Part shown: positions 6,283 through 10,220 of the stretch, piece after piece
Layout: each line of letters begins with the position of its first letter
How positions within the stretch are numbered: the first letter of the stretch is position 1
Assembly (NCBI GenBank): GCA_946480715.1
Contig: CAMLKK010000072.1
Coordinates: forward strand, 1 to 10,220
Direction: 5' to 3'
DNA: 10,220 nucleotides
DNA from: an uncultured Bacteriovorax sp.
GTDB taxonomy: Bacteria > Bdellovibrionota > Bacteriovoracia > Bacteriovoracales > Bacteriovoracaceae
The notes under the pieces: model-generated
Database searches by the model: none
What the model was told of the DNA's origin: nothing
The model's input: the letters and a program-made list of their open reading frames with translations, nothing else
Made by a program: the position numbers and the translations under genes

Positions 6283-7155
6283 ATGAAACTTCTTTTCCTT
6301 CTCATTCTCCCGCTCTTTGCAAAAGATCCTATCCTAAAAAATGGTTATTACTTAACTGAAACAAATTTGAAAATCGAAGCCGATTGCAACACAAGAATGC
6401 CTGTTAAAAAATTATCAGCATTCTATAATGAAACCATGAAAGAAGGACGGGCCTGCCTAACGAACCTCTCATCACAAGGTTCCATTGGCCCTCAAATCAA
6501 CTCATGTTTCGATCAGCTTTTTGCAGACAAAGCAAATCCGCCGAAATTACTCTGTGGCGGCTGGCCTTTCGGAAAAGAAATCGGAGCAGTTGGTTCTTTC
6601 CCAGGAAGCAGTAAACGTCATCCCTACTTATGGCTTGGACCTCGACTCTCAGAACTCGCCAAAAAAAATCCAACAGAACTACGAGCAATGATGTTTCATG
6701 AAATGATTCACAATTGTGGATATCTACACAGTGAAGGTCTAGAAATCGCTTACACTTGTGAAGAATGCTGCTTTAATAAAAATCTTCCAACGGATAAAAA
6801 AGAAAGCGCGTGCCGAATTTGTGCAGGAAAATATCCTGATGAGTTCTCACACGACTATCAAAAAGATTTATTAAAATGGTCTCAGGATTACAAAACCTGG
6901 GGACGTGACATGCGCAGAAGTGTATTCATCGCCGCCAACAAAAAGGCAGATCTGGTGTCATTTGAATTACTCATTTCCTACATCACTTCAGAAGAAAAAG
7001 AAAAATCAATGCTAAGACCAATATTTCTTGCGAAATCAGCTCAAAATAAAAAAGACTTGATCCTCGATTTCGAACGAACTTTTCCTGCGGCCATCGCCAG
7101 TAATGAAAAACTTCAACAATTGATTGAGTGGTTCAAATTGTCTGCGGAATTCTAA
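6283..7155 (+). CDS. Exported cysteine-rich protein with a metzincin-type zinc protease motif
   Basis: A 290-residue protein with a short hydrophobic signal peptide (MKLLFLLILPLFA, cleavage near A13). The key observation is HEMIHNCGYLH at 139-149, an exact HExxHxxGxxH. This is the extended zinc motif of metzincin metallopeptidases: H139, H143 and H149 as ligands, E140 as catalytic base, and a glycine turn at G146. Immediately after come a CEECC cluster (159-163) and a CRIC pair (177-180). In all there are ten cysteines, consistent with disulfides or a second metal site. M210 in WGRDMRR could be the Met-turn methionine, but this is uncertain. The C-terminal third is helical and charged. Mature length is about 277 residues. 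I do not recognise a named family. It is probably translationally coupled to the exported protein two bases upstream. Confidence 0.85.
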   Translation: MKLLFLLILPLFAKDPILKNGYYLTETNLKIEADCNTRMPVKKLSAFYNETMKEGRACLTNLSSQGSIGPQINSCFDQLFADKANPPKLLCGGWPFGKEIGAVGSFPGSSKRHPYLWLGPRLSELAKKNPTELRAMMFHEMIHNCGYLHSEGLEIAYTCEECCFNKNLPTDKKESACRICAGKYPDEFSHDYQKDLLKWSQDYKTWGRDMRRSVFIAANKKADLVSFELLISYITSEEKEKSMLRPIFLAKSAQNKKDLILDFERTFPAAIASNEKLQQLIEWFKLSAEF

Positions 7156-7188
7156 TAACTTTCACCGTTTTCGAATCTGCCTGATTTG

Positions 7189-7214
7189 CATGGCCTCTGT
7201 TGGAGGCTCACATG
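7189..7214 (+). promoter_or_regulatory. Predicted hairpin sequestering the RAYT ribosome binding site and start codon
   Basis: CATG (7189-7192) plus GCCTC (7193-7197) can pair with GAGGC (7203-7207) plus CATG (7211-7214). The loop is TGTTG, with a three-base bulge (TCA) on the 3' side. The 3' arm contains the GGAGG Shine-Dalgarno and the ATG of the transposase gene, so the folded mRNA would hide both. IS200-type tnpA genes are known to be silenced by a 5' leader hairpin over the ribosome binding site. That this hairpin acts the same way is inference; its stability was not computed. Confidence 0.5.
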
Positions 7215-7874
7215 AAAAAAATCAGAAAACACACCCAGCTCTCACTTTTAAATCCCAAAAGCGCCGGACGTCCTGCCATTCATGACAAAGGTATTAGACA
7301 TATAGAGAGAGAAGAAATACTTCGTCCGACATCGCTTCATCTCACTATCAAGGTTCGGGAGAATAAGGCGGATATCAAATCCAAACAAGTTCTCAGAGCT
7401 CTTCATCACGCAATTATGAGGGCCCGTTATAAAGGTTTGAGGATTGTTCATTACACACTTGAACATAATCACATTCATTTATTGGTTGAAGCCGCGGACA
7501 AAAGAATAGTTCATCTGGGAATGCAGGCACTGGGAATTTCTTTGTCGAAACGAATTAATAAAATTAAATGTGCTAATGGATCTGTCTACAAACATCGATA
7601 TCATTTGCGGAAAATAACATCACCACGTGAATTGAAGAACGTCCTCCACTATATTTTTAACAATGGAATTCATCATTCGAGAACGCATTCGGTTTTAGAT
7701 CCCTATAACTCGTTACCGGTATGTAATTACTTAAATGCACTTTATGGTCCCCATTCGAAAAAGCTTCAGGCAGATATCGAAAAGAGTGATTTTCTCTGCG
7801 GATTGCAAAAATTGTTAAGTGAAATTTTGGATACTGAAAGGATCCATTTTCGGGCTTTAAATTTTATCCGTTAA
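7212..7874 (+). CDS. REP-associated tyrosine transposase (RAYT, Y1_Tnp/HUH family)
   Basis: A 220-residue single-domain HUH endonuclease of the TnpA-REP group, the IS200/IS605 relatives usually present as single genomic copies that act on palindromic repeats. Visible: an N-terminal GRPAIHDKGIRHIERE segment (19-34) of the kind found in deltaproteobacterial RAYTs, the metal-binding HNHIHLLVEA (85-94) with H87 and H89, GMQALG (103-108), VYKHRYHLRKI (125-135), and the probable catalytic tyrosine Y147 in LHYIFNN. All expected catalytic residues are present and the frame is intact. The start is the ATG at 7212, five bases after GGAGG; an in-frame TTG at 7200 lies inside the stem-loop and is unlikely. 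I find no flanking inverted repeats or REP-like palindromes in the window, and the 3' end overlaps grpB, so it looks like a resident gene without IS ends. Confidence 0.92.
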   Translation: MKKIRKHTQLSLLNPKSAGRPAIHDKGIRHIEREEILRPTSLHLTIKVRENKADIKSKQVLRALHHAIMRARYKGLRIVHYTLEHNHIHLLVEAADKRIVHLGMQALGISLSKRINKIKCANGSVYKHRYHLRKITSPRELKNVLHYIFNNGIHHSRTHSVLDPYNSLPVCNYLNALYGPHSKKLQADIEKSDFLCGLQKLLSEILDTERIHFRALNFIR

Positions 7875-8375
7875 AACTTTCTGAATGAATTCGGATTTAC
7901 CTTCTGTGTAAGCTTCTCGATTTAATCCTGAATTGATGAGTTTGTGTTTGAGTTGATTATATTTTTCACGTAGTGATTTGTTCTGATTTAAACGATCGCG
8001 AAATGTAATGTGATTTTTAAATTCAAGAGATGAAGATTCTAAAATATGCAGATGTATTAAAGCAATATTTCCTTCATACAATACGCAGTATCGCCTTCCA
8101 GGAATTCCGTACTCCCCTTTCCATTCGTAACCGAGTTTTTCTAGTTCTGGTTTCATCAAATCTGCCTGAGTCACAGAAGTCACTTCGCCCATGATGTCGA
8201 GAATGGGTTTTGCATCAAGACCTTCAATGGCCGTTGAGCCTATGTGGTGCAATTTTAATTGAGGCAGATTTGCCATTAAACGAGAACTCTCATCAATGAA
8301 GGCGGATTTCCACAAAGGGTTATGTGGAGTAACGACAACAGACCCGCGTGCGAGTCCTAATGATTTAATTGTCAT
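7857..8375 (-). CDS. GrpB family (UPF0157) nucleotidyltransferase-like protein
   Basis: A 172-residue cytoplasmic protein of the GrpB/UPF0157 family, which belongs to the nucleotidyltransferase-fold superfamily. Visible: TPHNPLWKSAFIDE (16-29), the hallmark HHIGSTAIEGLDAKPILDI (43-61) with GS and paired acidic residues in nucleotidyltransferase arrangement, GIPGRRY (90-96), IHLHI (107-111), ITFRDRL (123-129) and a C-terminal AYTEGKSEFI (155-164). Length is normal. Its substrate is unknown; in some proteins the domain is fused to CoaE, a loose link with CoA that I would not press here. The ATG lies inside the 3' end of the upstream oxidoreductase gene (11 bp overlap), making it third in the coaD transcription unit. 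Its 3' end overlaps the convergent transposase gene by 18 bp. Confidence 0.93.
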   Translation of the reverse strand: MTIKSLGLARGSVVVTPHNPLWKSAFIDESSRLMANLPQLKLHHIGSTAIEGLDAKPILDIMGEVTSVTQADLMKPELEKLGYEWKGEYGIPGRRYCVLYEGNIALIHLHILESSSLEFKNHITFRDRLNQNKSLREKYNQLKHKLINSGLNREAYTEGKSEFIQKVLTDKI

Positions 8376-8940
8376 CTAGGCCTGCGCGGAAGGCTTTGTA
8401 GAGCATGGCTTCGCGTTTTTTTTCTGATGCATTTTTGATGGAGTCGAAGCTCATGACTGTCACTGGGGAAATTCCGCAGAATTCAAGGACGGCTTTTTTC
8501 ATCATGTTCACAGCTGGATGAAAATACGTGAGATACAGCCACCATACGGGGGCATCACTTGTGACAATGAGGCGGGCCTTTCTACCTGAGAGAAGTTTAT
8601 CCCACATAGGAGAATTTTCGCGATATTTGAAAGCGTAACCGGGAAGAAGCGTGCGATCGAGAAAACCCTTGAGCAAAGCTGGAACTGATCCCCACCATAC
8701 CGGGAAAATGATAACAATGTGATTGGCCCATTTGATAAGTCGCTGGGCCTCAACGAGATCTGCCTCAAGTGGCTGGATGATTCGATATCCGTTTTTTAGA
8801 TTGGGATTAAAAGATAAGTCGTTTAAATTTATTCGAGCGACATCTCCGCCTTTTTCGCGAGCGCCTTTTTCATAATTGTCGGCGAGACCTGCACAGAGTG
8901 ATTTTTTGTCTGGATGTCCTAGAATAATCAGCGTGCGCAT
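8365..8940 (-). CDS. Flavodoxin-fold NAD(P)H oxidoreductase (quinone reductase, KefF/MdaB/YwrO type)
   Basis: A 191-residue FMN- or FAD-binding oxidoreductase of the NAD(P)H dehydrogenase (quinone) family, probably a cytoplasmic two-electron reductase of quinones or electrophiles. Seen: the N-terminal strand LIILGHP (4-10) with the HPD phosphate-loop start, FPVWWGSVPALLKGFLDR (79-96), the flavin-contacting signature of the family, LLPGYAFKY (98-106), and the LIVTSDAP segment (124-131). W133-W134 and the following PAVNMM helix (142-147) are also usual for the group. Length matches. The ATG overlaps the coaD stop by one base and the 3' end overlaps grpB by 11 bp, so all three are cotranscribed. 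The physiological substrate cannot be read from the sequence. Confidence 0.93.
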   Translation of the reverse strand: MRTLIILGHPDKKSLCAGLADNYEKGAREKGGDVARINLNDLSFNPNLKNGYRIIQPLEADLVEAQRLIKWANHIVIIFPVWWGSVPALLKGFLDRTLLPGYAFKYRENSPMWDKLLSGRKARLIVTSDAPVWWLYLTYFHPAVNMMKKAVLEFCGISPVTVMSFDSIKNASEKKREAMLYKAFRAGLDDN

Positions 8941-9446
8941 TATTTGATGGCCTTGTCCCCATGAAGTTTATGCAGAATTTTTTTGGCAATTGAAGGCATG
9001 ACGTATTGATCAATTCGCTCGTTCAGCTGTGCGAGTTCGCGAATCAAGCTAGACGAAATGGTTGCAAAGTGGGGCTTCGAAAACATACAGATGGTTTCGA
9101 TTTCTTTACTGATACCGCGGTTACCAACAGAAAGTTCTAATTCCATTTGGTAGTCCGAAGAGTTTCTTAGACCACGAAGGAGAAACTGCGCGCCTTTATC
9201 CTCAGCGAAACGAACGATCGTTCCATCGTGGGCACAAATTGTGACGTTTTTTAATTTATAGTAATCCACATAGGCTTGCATCATTTCCAGACGTTCTTCC
9301 AGTGTGAACATATACGCCTTTTTAGGATTTGTTGCGGCTACCCAATAGAGGCGGTCGAAATGAGTTGCGGCCCTCATCATGATATCGGCATGTCCCCAAG
9401 TTGGAGGATTGGCGCTAATGGGATAAACGATAATTTTCTCACTCAT
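8940..9446 (-). CDS. coaD: Pantetheine-phosphate adenylyltransferase (PPAT)
   Basis: CoaD transfers AMP from ATP to 4'-phosphopantetheine to give dephospho-CoA, the penultimate CoA step. The 168-residue protein has the nucleotidyltransferase TWGH (16-19), K43 in [17 protein letters not shown] (48-56), [16 protein letters not shown] (91-106), the ISSS ATP-binding motif (130-133) and a conserved proline (P151) at the start of the final helix. Length is normal. Unusually, the usual PG[ST]FDP..NGH first loop reads [11 protein letters not shown], with Asn for the typical Asp, although the catalytic His and the rest of the active site are retained. The Shine-Dalgarno is weak (GAG 11-13 bases from the ATG), but an in-frame stop just upstream limits the choices. 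It leads the oxidoreductase-grpB unit and is divergent from leuS across 139 bp. Confidence 0.92.
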   Translation of the reverse strand: MSEKIIVYPISANPPTWGHADIMMRAATHFDRLYWVAATNPKKAYMFTLEERLEMMQAYVDYYKLKNVTICAHDGTIVRFAEDKGAQFLLRGLRNSSDYQMELELSVGNRGISKEIETICMFSKPHFATISSSLIRELAQLNERIDQYVMPSIAKKILHKLHGDKAIK

Positions 9447-9482
9447 ATCAAAATCTCATCACAATGTTTCGGGGGGGAAAAC

Positions 9483-9512
9483 TTGGTACTCTCCTATTAT
9501 ACACTTTATAAA
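9483..9512 (+). promoter_or_regulatory. Possible leuS promoter
   Basis: TTGGTA (9483-9488) and TATAAA (9507-9512), 18 bp apart, match the sigma-70 consensus at four and five of six positions. The implied leader is about 65 bases. It overlaps the candidate coaD -10 on the opposite strand, so the two promoters would interfere. I see no T-box anti-terminator structure in the short leader. Confidence 0.4.
9496..9501 (-). promoter_or_regulatory. Possible coaD promoter -10 box
   Basis: A perfect TATAAT on the minus strand, 49 bp upstream of the coaD ATG. The -35 position (CTAGGA at 17 bp spacing) is a poor match. The predicted 5' leader includes a run of seven C residues (seven G at 9471-9477 on the plus strand). 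Confidence 0.4.
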
Positions 9513-9585
9513 AAGAATTCCTAGTGTTAGACTTTTGACTTCGCCAAATCATGAAACGATTGGTTCATTTACCAAGGAAAAAAGC

Positions 9586-10220
9586 ATGTCTGTATCTTCT
9601 TCTGAGAAATCCCCTGTTGAGTATGACTTCCAAAAAATTGAGGCCAAGTGGCAAAGGTATTGGGATGAAAACAAAACTTTTAAAACGAACAACAATGAAA
9701 CTAACAAACCTAAGTATTACGCCTTAGATATGTTTCCGTTTCCATCGGGAGATGGATTGCACGTTGGTCACCCTGAAGGTTATACAGCGACAGATATTAT
9801 GTCTCGCTACAAGAGAATGCTGGGATTCAATGTTCTTCACCCGATGGGATGGGATTCATTCGGATTACCTGCAGAAAACTATGCAATGAAAACGGGAACA
9901 CACCCGGACATCACAACAAAGAAAAATATCGCGACGTTCACTCGTCAGTTGAAGTCTCTTGGTTTTTCATATGACTGGGATCGCGAGATCGCAACATCAA
10001 ACGTCGACTACTACAAATGGACGCAATGGATATTTGTTCAGCTCTACAACAAAGGGCTTGCTTACGAATCAGAAATGAACGTGAACTGGTGTCCTGCTCT
10101 AGGAACAGTTCTTGCGAACGAAGAAGTTATTGATGGTAAGTCTGAAGTTGGTGGTCACCCAGTTATTCAACAGAAGATGAAACAGTGGGTTCTTAAAATT
10201 ACAGAATACGCTGAGAGATT
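9586..10220 (+). CDS. leuS: Leucyl-tRNA synthetase, N-terminal part (runs off the right edge)
   Basis: The first 211 codons of a class I aminoacyl-tRNA synthetase that charges tRNA-Leu. The ATG follows AAGGA with seven-base spacing. Seen in order: the family start [16 protein letters not shown] (13-28), [20 protein letters not shown] (49-68) with the HVGH form of the HIGH signature (59-62), [17 protein letters not shown] (84-100), and the connector before the editing domain, [14 protein letters not shown] (168-181) and GGHPV (189-193). The [12 protein letters not shown] variant is the one common in Firmicutes-like LeuRS; many proteobacteria instead have H-GH-RNY. The editing domain, KMSKS motif and anticodon-binding region lie beyond the window. 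It is divergent from coaD. Confidence 0.97.
   Translation, partial: MSVSSSEKSPVEYDFQKIEAKWQRYWDENKTFKTNNNETNKPKYYALDMFPFPSGDGLHVGHPEGYTATDIMSRYKRMLGFNVLHPMGWDSFGLPAENYAMKTGTHPDITTKKNIATFTRQLKSLGFSYDWDREIATSNVDYYKWTQWIFVQLYNKGLAYESEMNVNWCPALGTVLANEEVIDGKSEVGGHPVIQQKMKQWVLKITEYAER

Noticed and set aside
7875..7910. Terminator or IS end just after the transposase gene
   Set aside because: No hairpin or terminal repeat is present; the sequence is the coding 3' end of grpB.
9276..9524. Plus-strand ORF across the coaD 5' end and leader
   Set aside because: Antisense to clear CoaD motifs and ends inside the divergent promoter region.
9551..9568. ATGAA/TTCAT inverted repeat in the leuS leader as a T-box or attenuator
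   Set aside because: The stem is only five pairs with an eight-base loop, and no T-box sequence, leader peptide or terminator poly-T follows.

Overview
The window is AT-rich, gene-dense bacterial DNA with short or overlapping gene junctions. It holds thirteen complete protein genes and two that run off the ends. I see no RNA genes, CRISPR arrays or intact insertion sequences. No gene-free stretch exceeds about 140 bp. Several features fit a predatory or free-living member of the Bdellovibrionota (Bacteriovorax-like). These are the low GC, a deltaproteobacterial-style REP-associated transposase with a GRP...HD.GIRH N-terminus, secreted cysteine-rich proteins and a type III pantothenate kinase. 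The assignment is an inference from gene style, with no marker gene behind it.

Layout. Positions 1-1061, minus strand: a class IV PLP aminotransferase, the zinc protein YacG and the start of an unrecognised gene, all overlapping. Positions 1129-3519, plus strand, divergent from that group: a ketol-acid reductoisomerase (KARI)-like protein, panB and coaX, with a 7 bp gap and then an ATGA overlap. Positions 3428-4522, minus: a DUF1275/YoaK membrane protein and a small unrecognised protein whose 3' end overlaps coaX tail to tail by 92 bp. Positions 4580-7155, plus: tcdA (t6A to cyclic t6A dehydratase) and two exported proteins, the second with a metzincin-type zinc motif. Positions 7212-7874, plus: a RAYT transposase whose Shine-Dalgarno and start codon lie in a predicted hairpin. 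Positions 7857-9446, minus: coaD, a flavodoxin-fold NAD(P)H oxidoreductase and a GrpB protein, overlapping one another. Positions 9586-10220, plus: the 5' part of leuS.

Main theme: coenzyme A synthesis. PanB makes ketopantoate from 2-ketoisovalerate, CoaX phosphorylates pantothenate and CoaD adenylylates 4'-phosphopantetheine. The reductase between PanB and pantoate (PanE) is not visible. A divergent KARI-like protein with all seven catalytic residues sits directly upstream of panB, so it is a good candidate for a dedicated ketopantoate reductase. The divergent aminotransferase could supply 2-ketoisovalerate from valine, which is more speculative. The other notable items are the exported metzincin-like pair and the hairpin-controlled RAYT gene.
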